A stretch of 64,000 nt of DNA from Phoronis australis (Eukaryota; Phoronida; Phoronidae), in assembly GCA_002633005.1 (NCBI GenBank), contig NMRA01000390.1:351121-415120 (forward strand). Direction: 5' to 3'. Below the pieces are notes generated by a model that ran no database searches, was not told the origin of the DNA, and saw only the letters and a list, made by a program, of their open reading frames with translations. The position numbers and the translations under genes are program-made. The number at the start of each line of letters is the position of its first letter. Position 1 is the first letter of the stretch. Below, piece by piece: positions 21,842-32,370 of the stretch.

Positions 21842-23735
21842 GGATATGTGTCAAAGTTACGGCATATATTGTCGCACCCGGCACATACTATCGCCCCAGG
21901 GATAGACAACATGTGTAGATTGCGACAATATATGCGTAATGGTAACTACAAAATGTGTCAAGACAAGGTTATTGGCCTATTGTAGTTTGTATCACGTCAT
22001 CCTCGTTAGAGGGGTCTAACACGAAAGTGTCCTCGTGGTTCGAGCCCATGGCCAGGCGTGATTTTTTTGATGTAGGAATTTTGTACAAGGGACGAAAGGG
22101 ACTTTTCATAAGAAACTATGTGTCGCAGTGCCTTGCTTTTGTACTCAAAAGGCATTTAATTTGCTTTAAGTTGAGTAATGTGGTTGTGTGGGTTTGCCGG
22201 AGGAAGGTTGTATCACGAAGTGTACTGCCTTGGCACATTAACTCATTTGGAACTCTTACAGCAGTGTCTGGAATATTTCTGGTCTATTATTAGAATGACG
22301 TTCGTGCCACTTTTTCATAGTCATGTATGATTTCGATGTGGTTCGACAATATCCGTATCTCCCCGTAATGGGTTTTCATCCACAATAGCCACCAGAAGTT
22401 AGCACAAATTTACGGGATGCTCGTTCTGTTCCAACAGCAGCATGTATCCTAATTTCCCGATTGTCAAACGTCCGGTACAGACATCAATTTGTGAACGATG
22501 GAGCTTCGAGCAATCACATGAACTTGCAGTTCGATTCAGCATTATTTCCAGCATGCTAACGTTTTGTTGGCCTGTGATGTGGCAGCATTCTTGGGGTTGG
22601 GGGTGGGGGTGTTGTCCCAAGTGAAGTGGCGGAGAAGGGAACGTGATTTCTTCTCCAACTGCAGACCACCAACGAAGAAGAGTTCAAAATTTCCATCGAG
22701 AGCAAGTTTCTTGAACAATCCAGATTCAGTTTGAGATGAGCACTATTTTTGGTACTCCTCTGGTAGCCGCCATTTTGACCGGCGTTCACTGTAATGTGGG
22801 TTCACACAAAACAAACTTTACGGTGTCGTTTGTGAGAGTTTTGTAAGGATATCAATTGTATAAGGTGAGGTTATTTAAGAATCAGAACCACCACGCCACA
22901 ACTTAGCAAGTAGACGGCACGCCACGACGCACAACGATAACATTGAACGTGTGTATTTATTAACCGGAAGCAGGAACAAGACACAGGTTGGCATCAGATC
23001 ATTCGGTAAACAATATCGAGCCACTAAACAGTTTTCCCTCATTTTTTGCCTCCCCAGGTAGGGTGACTGAGGGAAACAGTTTTTCTACATCAAAACCATA
23101 AAATATGAAACATAACTAGGTACTGACCATATATAAAGCTCATCTTTATTTCAACTTGGATTCAAAGTGCGTTTTTTGCTTTTATGCCCACAACAAACCT
23201 AGCCATGCCAATAAACAAGCAAACCCAAAACCACTACTAGCATGTAACTTTTTGGCACCAACAGATAACACACTCAAAATGCTAAAACACTGGGCTTGTC
23301 GACCAGATCTTTTTCTTCTAACCTGAAATATCTGAAGGGTACACGAATTTCCAGTCAAAACGTGCCTTGCCGACAAAAAGTGGTGAAGTGTTTACGAACA
23401 GCTACAGTTGCAAGAAAAATAGACCGAGATACAACAAACTGGATTTTTCCAAAACAGATCCAAAAATATACAAATGCAATCCGCAGCCACCACACCTACA
23501 GTAAATCTCAAATTGTCCAGCCATCCAGCAGGCAAATGGGAGGATTCCACTGTGGCTCAAAAAACTATTAGTGCCACCTCTACAAAACATAAATATGCGT
23601 GGTCAAGTTTTCAATTCCTCAAAGCGCTTGGGTTAAGAATATAACATAGGTAGCTAAACGGCGACAATATTCCCCCCTTTGAGTCAGAAATGTGAGCGAA
23701 ACGTGGTTCTCCAGCGTGATGCGCCTCCCCCGAGT
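21842..23735. other. No gene recognised
   Basis: The frames on both strands are short. Minus-strand frames at 22400-22790 could be the upstream part of the decayed pol at 19690-21841, but I see no convincing RT motif. Confidence 0.35.
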
Positions 23736-23880
23736 CATTCATGGGCGGCGCACCCTAGGGGGCTGGGGGGGCTATAGCCCCACTTTTTTGAATGCTGCAT
23801 GGCCCTTGGTCTACGGGCGATGCACCACAGGGGGGCTAGGGGGCTATAGCCCCCCTACTTTTTTCAGTGCTGTGCCGCCC
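23735..23880. repeat. Tandem duplication with GGGGCTATAGCCCC palindrome
   Basis: Two units of about 75 bp each contain a GCACC start, a G-rich stretch, GGGGCTATAGCCCC and CTACTTTTTT or CACTTTTTT followed by a TGCTG end. The palindrome is perfect in both. It resembles a transposon end duplicated in tandem. Confidence 0.55.
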
Positions 23881-24075
23881 ATGTCATTCAAATTTCACTG
23901 CATTGTTTGGGGGTTACAAACATTTTGAAAGCCTAGTCTGCACGCCACCTGTTGGTCACGTCACTTTAAAATGTTTGTGATCTATATTTCCACTCCGGTT
24001 CAAGATTTACATATTCATGAACGAGTTTATCAGCGGGATGCCAACTGTTGATTGGATTTCTGTGTTCGACCAGAA

Positions 24076-24160
24076 TCCTCGATGGCTCAGTGGACTACCA
24101 GACAGTGTTTTCACGGTTAGCAGAAGGTCACAGGTTCGAGTCCATGTGGGCGGGGTCAGA
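24076..24160 (+). mobile_element. tRNA-derived SINE
   Basis: An A box (TGGCTCAGTGGACTA) and a B box (GGTTCGAGTCC) are spaced as in a tRNA with a long variable arm. Related 30-bp flanks, GTGATCT(A/G)TATTTCCAC(T/G) then CCGGTTCAAGAT, lie on both sides (23977-24007 and 24214-24243). They are longer than typical target-site duplications and more probably belong to the repeat. A true tRNA is unlikely because the 5' and 3' ends do not form an acceptor stem. Confidence 0.5.
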
Positions 24161-24594
24161 AATATTTTAAGTTACGTGATGTGGCCAACAGATGACGTGC
24201 ACACGAAACTGCTGTGATCTGTATTTCCACGCCGGTTCAAGATAAACTCATTCATATTTTTGGAGTTATTAAGTTCAGTGTATAGTGGCGTACTGGTGTA
24301 CACATGTTGCCCCATAGTGTTGCCCACAGGTTCGGACAAATCAACAAAGGAACAACGTTATTTCTTTTTTCTCCCGATGAAGTTAACCGATCTTTGCCGT
24401 TCACGCAATGATTGAAAATTCAAAGTCCACAAAGTCAAAATGACCGGGAAAGAATGTTGCCACGAATTTCAAACAATTATCACCGACAACCAACCCTGTT
24501 GGTCTAGTCGAGGCGCTTTGGTAAGTGGCTAGTGTAATCAAATGAGACGTAGCGCTTAATGGACAATTAGCTCTTGAAAATGGAAAACAGGGGA

Positions 24595-25493
24595 TTATTT
24601 GTCTTTCTGTTGCAATTGAAAGAAACTATGTGAAAAAGTGCATATTACCCTTGAAATTTCTTTTTCAACCATTTCGTCTATGACGTCTTGTAAAAAGTAC
24701 AATGCCTGACCACTATATCCTCCTTCCGTTCCAAACCCCTCGACCACTTCTCTGGGTAGCTTCTTTAAAATTCGTTTGTAAACTTTAGGAAGAGCAAGCT
24801 GCCTCAGGTAGAATACATTATTGTTCGTCTTGTTAGATGAGGCTCTGTTGTTGTTGGATACGTCGTAGTTGTTATTGCCGGACTTATCCATGTCCGGGTC
24901 GCAGCAACAGCAAGGCGGTGGGTAGAACGGGCACTCGTGCGTGCGATCAGTGAAAATCGGCTTGATGCAGTAGGGACATATCTCCATCTCATGCTGTTGG
25001 GCCGCCGGAATGATCCAGCCCATGGCGTCTTCAATACTCTTCTCGCACATGTAGGCTACAGTCTTACATCCGTAGTTAAACACGTCGTTGATGCAAGCCG
25101 GGGCACAACAGCAGCTGTTACAGCTGCAGCCGCAACCACCCCCGCAACCTCCGCCACAGCAACCGCCACCACAACCACCGCCACAGCAGGTACTACAAGC
25201 ACAACCACAGCTACCACCACATCTTTTTCCGCAGCATACATTGTGCTTGGTGTCGCCTGTGCCAATGTCTCCTACATGAAGGTGAACCTCGTTGCTGTAC
25301 GCGTCTCTTTTGATGTCCCTACCCGCCATGCTGGTATCGGGGCCACCAGACGCTTTGCAGCTCCCAGGGCACTTTCCACAAGTCGATCCACAACACGTAG
25401 GTGGAATAGGTCCGCAACACATTCGACATGTTCGGAGACAACAACCTGACCCATATCCGTGCGCGCTGCAACCGGGGGCGTTGCAGGCTCTTG
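24595..25493 (-). CDS. Cys-rich family gene A, exon 2
   Basis: This exon encodes the C-terminal 298 residues of a protein family I do not recognise; its first exon is 25825-26413. The acceptor TGATGTTTTCAG is phase 1. In order, the product has a Cys-rich start with CC and CxxC pairs and the core VHLHVGDIGTGD (25252-25287, about residue 266). Then come a 48-residue Cys/Gly segment (GCGGGCCGGGCGGGC), a conserved block with YMCEK, WIIPAA, H-x-M-E-x-C and CPYC that could bind zinc, an Asn-rich spacer and a final amphipathic helical region (LRQLALPKVYKRILKKLP). There is no signal peptide. Genes B and C share the core and the MCEK block. Composition recalls keratin-associated proteins or metallothioneins, but the conserved blocks fit neither. 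Confidence 0.75.
25252..25287 (-). other. Conserved VHLHVGDI-TGD core of gene A
   Basis: Twelve residues identical to genes B and C except Ala to Gly at position 9. The codons differ from those of B at six of the eleven identical positions by synonymous changes, which indicates selection on the peptide. Confidence 0.8.
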
Positions 25494-25824
25494 CTGAAAA
25501 CATCAGAAAGGATAGTCCTTGGTAGACTAATGGCGTATGAAACTTTATTGGGCTGTACAATTCAAGTAATCTTTTTTAATTGGAATTCTCTGTTTCTTCA
25601 GTATAGTATAATATTTTGAGCCTGTATTTTGACTGAGTGGTAAAGCTATTAAACCATTTGTCCGGCTTGCAAGTGAATTTCTGCCAGTCTTCGTGTCCAT
25701 AGCAATTTTGTGAAAGATTTGAAAGTGTAAATAAAATGTAATAATTTCAAAGCATATTCCAACAGTATCTGCGCACATTGTATGTGTCTATGGTACAAAC
25801 ATCCAATTAAATTTTGCCCCTTAC

Positions 25825-26413
25825 CACACGGATTGCTGGCCACTTGTACTGGAACCAGAGTCAACTTATTATACATGTCCTCAAGTTGTTCAAGCCTGTC
25901 CTTCGGCGTGTTAGAATATTTCCTTTTTGGTTCTCTCCATCCATGTTTCCCACGACCACGCCCACGGCCTCGCCCACGACCTCTTCCTCGACCTTGTCCC
26001 ATTCCCTGGCCATAGCCTTGACCACGTCCACGACCTCTTCCTTGACCTTGTCCCATTCCCTGGCCATAGCCTTGACCACGTCCACGACCTCTTCCGTGAC
26101 CACCACCGCCATAATCGTTTTCTCCTTCCGCATTTTTCTTCTTCTTCTTCTTCTTCTTCTTGTGCATTCTCTTTGAACGTCTTGCTGACTGAGAACTATT
26201 CGAATTAAACCAGTCGAGACTACTGTGACTGCGGTGCCTGTGGTGATGACGGTGCCGATGTTTTCCATGTTTCCTACGAGCATGGCGGCAACTAGTTCTT
26301 GGTCTGGAAGAATTGTTCTTGAAATATGACTTGGTATTATTTTTTGATTCGCTGTCAATGAAATCAGTGTGGTCAATTAAAGAAGGATATTGTCTGGAAC
26401 ACTGTGCTGACAT
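25825..26413 (-). CDS. Cys-rich family gene A, exon 1 (basic, RG-rich)
   Basis: The exon runs from an ATG to the donor GTGTG|GTAAGG in phase 1, which fits exon 2 across a 331-bp intron and gives a 495-residue protein. It begins with an acidic/polar start (SLIDHTDF), then a His/Arg-rich stretch (HGKHRHRHHHRHR), nine lysines (residues 85-93), and a Gly/Arg/Gln domain made of GRGRG and GQGYGQGMGQG blocks, in which a 16-residue unit is duplicated. It ends with a short predicted helix RLEQLEDMYNKL. The Lys run could be a nuclear localisation signal, and RG repeats are typical RNA-binding or condensate-forming sequence. The first exon of gene B has the same order of features. The splice join is inferred, not proven. 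Confidence 0.7.
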
Positions 26414-27440
26414 GCCGGTTTGCTATTGTTTTATTACATTCAGTTAGTTGCAAGCTGTAAATGAATCATCGCGCGCTGATGAAGTCTTACACATATGTTT
26501 CAGTTTAATAATGAGCTTATTGTTGTATGAGAAACATGTTACACAAAGTTCACATTGAGCGAGTTCATGCGTCTCACAAGTGAATACTGACAGAATTGAA
26601 TGGTACGAGTCATGTCAGTGTTTTTCCTGATGTTTTGAGGAATTCCAGAAAAAATATCAAGCGAACATAAAATTAGGGGTTTTTGATTAAGAGTCTTTCT
26701 TGTGGATTTTTTCAAAATCAAAACTCCGGAACAAATTCCCATGAATACACACTGAAGAATCCTATCTCTCAAATTCTGAGATTTTCCGAAAAGAACAGAA
26801 GCGCGCGAAAAATTCTGAATTTCTGTTGATATAAAAGCATTTTCCTTTACTTTCAAATTTCAGAAATGTAAAAATCTGTCAAATGTCACTCCCAATATCT
26901 TGTCAATATGTTTTTCATTTGAGTGAAATCGCGATCCCAAAATATAATGTCTTGCCAAAGTAAATAAAATTTTACATCAAAACCTAATACATATTACGGA
27001 TTTTAGAAAAACCTATCAGATTTTCCAAGAAAGGAAACAGTCAACGAAAATAAGCCCATGAGATTACTTTTTCAAGATTTTCCACGAATATGCGCTTGGG
27101 CATACTTTTGAGCAGGCCTATTTTCGGAAATTCCCGGTAATTGGATGCTTAAAAGGGGACTGTAGTAAAAATAATACAGCAGTTAACCGGTTCTAACATA
27201 CAAATAAATCTCACATTTGCCCGAGTTGCACGCTAAGCAAAAGCTCATTCGTGTTTATTGCCAAAAGACTGAAATCTTGACAGCGATCGCTGACTGGCTG
27301 ATATGTCAGTGACGTGGGTGGTGGGGCCTTGATTGCTCATCACATATTGCTGTGGCATATTGTGAAGAGTTTACATCGTATTTTATCATTTTATCAGTCT
27401 TTCTTATTATTTACTGTTTGCCACAGTGCTGTAAAAGGTT
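26414..27440. other. Intergenic, no gene recognised
   Basis: This stretch lies upstream of gene A on its strand, so its promoter should be here. I see no convincing TATA box. The frames are short and match nothing I know. Confidence 0.4.
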
Positions 27441-27444
27441 TGCC

Positions 27445-27540
27445 ATGCCTTTTTGTATGGCTCCTGGTTGTTCGAACTCTTCGAATTCGAAAAATGTGTC
27501 TTCTAAGGGGATGGCCATTGCCTACAATGGGTTGTCTTAG
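27445..27540 (+). pseudogene. THAP-domain N-terminal fragment
   Basis: The frame reads MPFCMAPGCSNSS followed by a Lys-containing stretch, then diverges and stops at 27538. The start M-P-x-C-x-x-x-x-C-x-N is the typical beginning of a THAP zinc finger (first two ligands of C2CH). The following F-H-x-F-P block is absent, so this is a fragment or a first exon with a lost continuation. The complete THAP ORF at 51534-52112 starts similarly (MPHCCFVPECTN). Confidence 0.45.
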
Positions 27541-27627
27541 GCTTGGCCCAAAGCTGTATACTAAACATACAGGATTGCACCAATTATGACTAACAAATGG
27601 ACAAATAAAGTGTGACTCTAAATTATG

Positions 27628-27745
27628 GTCATTAAACCACTCCCTTCCTTGAGTAAACTAACTTATTTACCGGTGTTGAAAAAGTTAGCGTTCTGTCGTT
27701 AATCGGCTGCTGCTAAAATTGTGATGCGTTCTCTTGAATCGGCTT
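27628..27745 (-). repeat. Foldback family, small fragment
   Basis: The blocks CCTTGAGTAAACTAACTTATT, GTTAGCGTTCTGTCGTTA and CTGCTGCTAAAATTGTG match the reverse-oriented arm at 35410-35480. It is an isolated remnant of the foldback family described at 34538-36024. Confidence 0.5.
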
Positions 27746-28639
27746 TTTCCGATTACGACACCTAGGCACCTTTGATAAAAATAATTATATAAAACCACTA
27801 TTGCTGTCTCTACAGTCCTCTTTAAGGATGCAGGAAAAGTTATGCCACACTGTTTGACGAAGAAAACGATGATCTGAGTTACACATTCAAAAACAATATC
27901 GTGGGAGGTCAAGGTACAAAAGAAAACGCTGCGCACGACAAAGGAAACTCCGGTCTTTTTACCTAGAAAAAAACTGGCTGTGCCATGATAACCCTCCATT
28001 CAAAAGCCTACTAGGTGATCGGGAAGATGACGAATAAAAAATTAGTAGTAAATGTATTCAAAAATGGGAATGCCTTAGACAAAGGCACGTATCTAAAGGT
28101 GCTTAAATAAAAACATTCAGGTACCGGAATCAATAAAGGGTTCTGATGTAAAGGAAATAGCGTCTTCACGTACATTCAAGAAAGTGCGGTTTTCAGTTAT
28201 TTTTACCCAAAATTTCAAGTGATGGAGGACAAAGTGAGCCCAAAACCAATGGATATTAAATCAGAAAAGAGCTCAACCACTCAAGTGTCGACTGAATGAA
28301 CAACGCTTGGTAATTAACCTTGTGTGTAAATCGTAGCACACACAGTATTTAAAGATTCACTTTCCGCATCACTTTATAAACTTTACAAAAAGTAATTTTA
28401 AGGCAAATTCATTCAAAAGGTTAGGTTTTAATCATTTCGATTAATGGAGAACCAATAGCCAAACAAGTGATATAGAACAATTGTAACTTAACTGTTAGCT
28501 GTAAATCCTTATTTTACCAAGATTTGTACAATGCAGGCCTCATATATATTTTGTGAAGATTTTTAGATAGCCAGAACAAACTTATTAAATGGGAAAGCAT
28601 TAAGAAAAATTATAACTAGGATACGTCTATCATACCATT

Positions 28640-29320
28640 TTCTTCCACTGCAACGACCTTGAAGAAAGTTCTGAGTGTGTCGGATAGAAGGATTGTTAGT
28701 TGTAATAACATTAGAATTTTATTCTTCAATAATTCCAATTCATGGATCAAAATCACATTTATTCACAAGTTTTCTGTAAAACCAGATAATTATGCGTTTT
28801 TACTCAACTATTACACAGACGCCGGAATTAAAGAAACATATAATCTCCCTTTCAATCTACCCATAAATACTCATTCGACAATGATTAAATACTTTTTCAT
28901 TCACAAAAGAATTGATACAAACAAAATGTTAAAATTATTTGGTATTTCACAAACAGACCAATGTCCCTATTGTGGCAAAGTCCAGAATTTTCAGCATATA
29001 TTTTACAGCTGCTTCTGTGTTAAACGTTTCTGAAATTCTTTACATCATTTCATAAGTAAATTTTTTAATTTACACACTGAGCCATCTATGTACCACTTCT
29101 TAATTTGCTTCTTTGGCAATCTGAGTGAAATCTTCAATACCAAAAACACTCATGCCCAACATTATATTTATACGTCATCGAGACATGGGTCTCAATCTTG
29201 TTTTAATAAGTTTAGATTTATACTTTTTGACGCAGTGAACCTCATTGTATTTAATATCTCAGATAAAACTTCAGAACATTGGAGGGCTTTGCAGGCATCT
29301 CTTTAAAATGATGCAAACAA
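28640..29320 (+). mobile_element. LINE fragment, C-terminal end of the RT ORF
   Basis: The frame 28659-29306, broken by one stop at 29031, contains CPYCGKVQNFQHIFYSC, the C-terminal zinc-finger-like motif CxxC-x7-H-x4-C typical of CR1-like LINE ORF2 proteins, followed by their characteristic Phe/Trp-rich region. No catalytic core is present, so this is a 5'-truncated copy. Its orientation is opposite to the Cys-rich genes. Confidence 0.6.
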
Positions 29321-29976
29321 TATATGGTGTTATCTTTTAACCACTTCTGTTGTATTATAAAAAATTGACCTTTTCATAAATATGCACCTACGTAAATGTA
29401 AACATAAGTTAAGTTAACTAAACTGTGTGAATGTGAGTGTGAATGAGTGTATGAATATCCTTCCTCTTCCCGTTCCCCCCTTTTTATATTATTCTCGGCT
29501 AATTATTCACCCAATCATTTGGAGTATTTTCCTGATACTTATTTGTTCAATTGATATGATGTATTATACTCTAGTAAGTTGTAAAGATACGTAGTTGGGG
29601 CTACCCAACCCCAGCTGCATCTATTATTCATTAATGATATGCTTTCTGGGTAAATAAACGTATTAAAAAATCGATTGCTTTGGAAATAATAATAAAGCAG
29701 TTCGAATGATTGGATTGGTTGTATAGGGTTAGTGAAGTATACCTTTAGAACATCAAGTTTCAAAATTCGTTAGAACAAAACTACAAAAGCCTAGTATACC
29801 TTATATATAAATGTTTTCGTCAAGGCATGCTTTGAAGAAATTGTAGAATTACCACCACCACACAAAGATGGTACGATTAAATACTAATTAAGGGCAGCTG
29901 CTAACAGCTAAATTTAGTACTTTTTCCAAGCCATTTAAAGTTGTGTCAGTTGCACGCATTTTAACGCGTCTTAAAT

Positions 29977-30460
29977 GACGGGATTCGCTGTTGTTTGTTT
30001 TTTGACTCTTTGAGCTTACCGTGACCTGATCGCATAGTACTGCCGTCGACTTGTTGTCACCTGCTTATATTTAGTCATCTCGGGATATTGTCCTTGGATG
30101 ACCATTTGCCACTCAGCATACTAAGCGTTGTCGAGTGATTTCGGTTCATCGTTTATTTTTGTTCTGAGAGTAAATCTGTATTGAGTGCTGTGTACTTAAT
30201 ATTTTTTCACTTTTAAATTTCGTTCTTTGCACGCGTTAGGACGGGATTCACTGGCGGTTGTTTTGAACTCTTTTAGCTTGCAGTGACCTCATAGCGAAGC
30301 ACTACCTTCGACTGGTTGTAACCCGCTCATTTTTAGCCATCTCGGGAGTTTGTCCTTGGATGATCATCTGCCACTCAGCCTACTTAGTGTTGTCGAGTGA
30401 TTTCGGTTCACCGTATATTTTTTGAGTGTCAATCTGTATTGAGTGTGTTTAATGAATATG
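29977..30460. repeat. Tandem duplication, two units of about 260 bp
   Basis: GACGGGATTC, the blocks GTCCTTGGATGA and CACTCAGC, TTGTCGAGTGATTTCGGTTC, and CTGTATTGAGTG recur in the same order at an offset of about 263 bp (starting 29977 and 30240). Identity is high but imperfect. No ORF, and the origin is unknown. Confidence 0.7.
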
Positions 30461-31055
30461 TAAAACCACTACTGCAGTCTGTGCAATCAAACCCTACTCA
30501 TCCACATCACCGGATACTATTCAGTTGGCAATTTTTCCGTACATCTATATTCATGACGACTCCTTGACCTTTGGCTGACCTTAGGTGTGACATCTTTCCG
30601 GGATCCTCACAGGGATCCTCAAAATCAAGAACGATACCTGTAAGGTCCTTATATTACTACTCACCATGCGATGTTTCCACATCAGCCTTGTTGATTGAGA
30701 CCATATAAGATCAAATAAAAAATAACTATTAACCATGCAGCTCAATTTGTTATCCAGTTATTATTCTGTTTAATTGTGCACAAGTAAATGTGTGTTATTA
30801 AATGACAATCACGTGTTTTCACTTGTACGCTTGTACTGAAAAACAACATCTGCATGCCCGAACTAACTCGCCAGTCAACCAAATCAGTACATCTTTGTGA
30901 ATAATATATTTTCATTGAAATGTATACTCCTTTAAAGACTCAATTATTAATGTGTATTCCGTAAGCAGCTATTATCACCATGGCTCCCGCTCGTGCACGA
31001 CAGTGAAATATCAGCCAATCAGAGTGGACAGGAATGGATAATTTTGAAGTGCATA

Positions 31056-31459
31056 AAGTAGAGAATTTAAGACAAATTTGAATGAACTGAACGATATATT
31101 CGATTGGGACGATTACCTGGACGACGGCGAGTATTGTCAGTGCCTTAAATTTGGTTGGGATGGACTAACCAATTCCAAATTTGGCGTGCGCAGGGAAATT
31201 CGTGGTACAAGTACATTGCATGTTTTTATATATGGATGATGCAACATCCGTACGGAAACTGACGAGTGTTGTATCGAATGATCATGGTGGTATCACGAGT
31301 TTCAGACAAAAGCACTTTCGATGTTTACCATACCATAAATTACACGCAGAGGTAGCCATGGACAAGTTATACAAACGACACGCTCTAAAATGTATAGGTA
31401 TCCGTTTAACATGGGAAGACAGTGGTCTTTCCTATCAAATTATTATGGTAAAGAAATAA
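31056..31459 (+). other. Two overlapping unassigned open frames
   Basis: One frame without a start codon (31056-31250) encodes an acidic peptide, DIFDWDDYLDDGEYCQCLKF. A second (31181-31459) has 92 codons. They could be exons of an unknown gene, but I recognise no domain and splice sites do not decide it. Confidence 0.2.
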
Positions 31460-31633
31460 ACTTGAAAGTGAACATGGTCACGTGACAGCAGAACATGAAT
31501 GCACTACAAAGCTATTATCGGACAACAACCAGAGATAAACCAACCCGTTAAATAGCTCACCAGCCTTGTCAAACTATGAATAAAAGGAATTCCTAAGCAA
31601 GTTCACTTTCCTTATCTGTTTTATTTTCACCTC

Positions 31634-32370
31634 TTAGTGTTTTGTTCCCCACAAAAAACTTTTAGTCAGCGAAAGTTTTCTTAATACCGTAATGTTGTTG
31701 TTATTGCAGTCGTATGCGCATGCGTTCCAGTAACTCGCCTCTCCAGTGTAGACTGCTTTGCCGCAGCCTCCACACTTTTCCAAGTCATGACATCGTGCCG
31801 CCGGAACTATCCAGTTCAAAGCATGCTCAAGTCGTTTCTCACACATATTAGCGAGTGTGTCACACCCCACCTCATATTCTTCTTGATACGGTTTCGGCGC
31901 ACCACAGGCATTGCAGTTAACGCAACTGGGTGTGCCCAAGTCAAGACATCTACAACTTGATCGACAGCCAAGAGGTCCGCAGGTCCTGCAAGGTTTGCAT
32001 GGACCACAAGGTCCACAACTACCGCCACAACGAGGACCACAACCTTTCTTGCAACAGGTGTTGTTTTCTTCGTCACCTGTCGCGATGTCTCCCACGTGTA
32101 AATGAACCGAGTTGTTAAATTTGTCTCTCGCAATATCTCGTCCGCACATCGCCGTGTCTCCACCAGTACAGCACTCTCGGTTCAACACTGTGACGTCCTT
32201 TGTAGTACATGTATCGCAAACAGAGAATCTCCCGCATACGGGTCCACGACACATACGACAACAGCCAGATAGACTCATGCCGCTGCCTCTGCCACGTCCT
32301 CGACCACGACCGCGCCCCCTGGGTCCAAACCGTGACTCATCAGCGTTTGGGTAATTTCTTAAAGGACATA
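31634..32370 (-). CDS. Cys-rich family gene B, exon 2 (C-terminally truncated)
   Basis: The acceptor GTTATTGCAG is phase 1, as in genes A and C. The product starts with an RG-rich stretch (GPRGRGRGRGRGRG). Then come a Cys-rich segment (GCCRMCRGPVCGRFSVCDTC), the core CGRDIARDKF followed by VHLHVGDIATGD (32072-32107), a Cys/Gly/Pro segment, the block MCEK, WIVPAA, H-x-L-E-K-C-G-G-C, and a short Asn run. It then ends after LRKLSLTK in a dozen unrelated residues. Alignment with gene C shows one extra base around the TAAAAG at 31661. This shifts the frame, and the C-terminal helical region of about 50 residues is missing. Apart from that the frame is intact. It is either a recent truncation or a shortened functional paralogue. 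Confidence 0.7.
32072..32107 (-). other. Conserved VHLHVGDIATGD core of gene B
   Basis: Identical in protein to the core of gene C. Two codons differ synonymously (TTA/CTA and GTG/GTA). Confidence 0.8.

Noticed and set aside
24937-25449. 170-codon plus-strand ORF rich in Ala and Thr
   Set aside because: It is the antisense shadow of the Cys/Gly codons of gene A; the minus strand holds the blocks conserved in B and C.
25861-26376. 171-codon minus-strand ORF in the RG region
   Set aside because: It is an alternative frame of exon 1 of gene A with valine/glutamate repeats. Exon 1 of B supports the RG frame.
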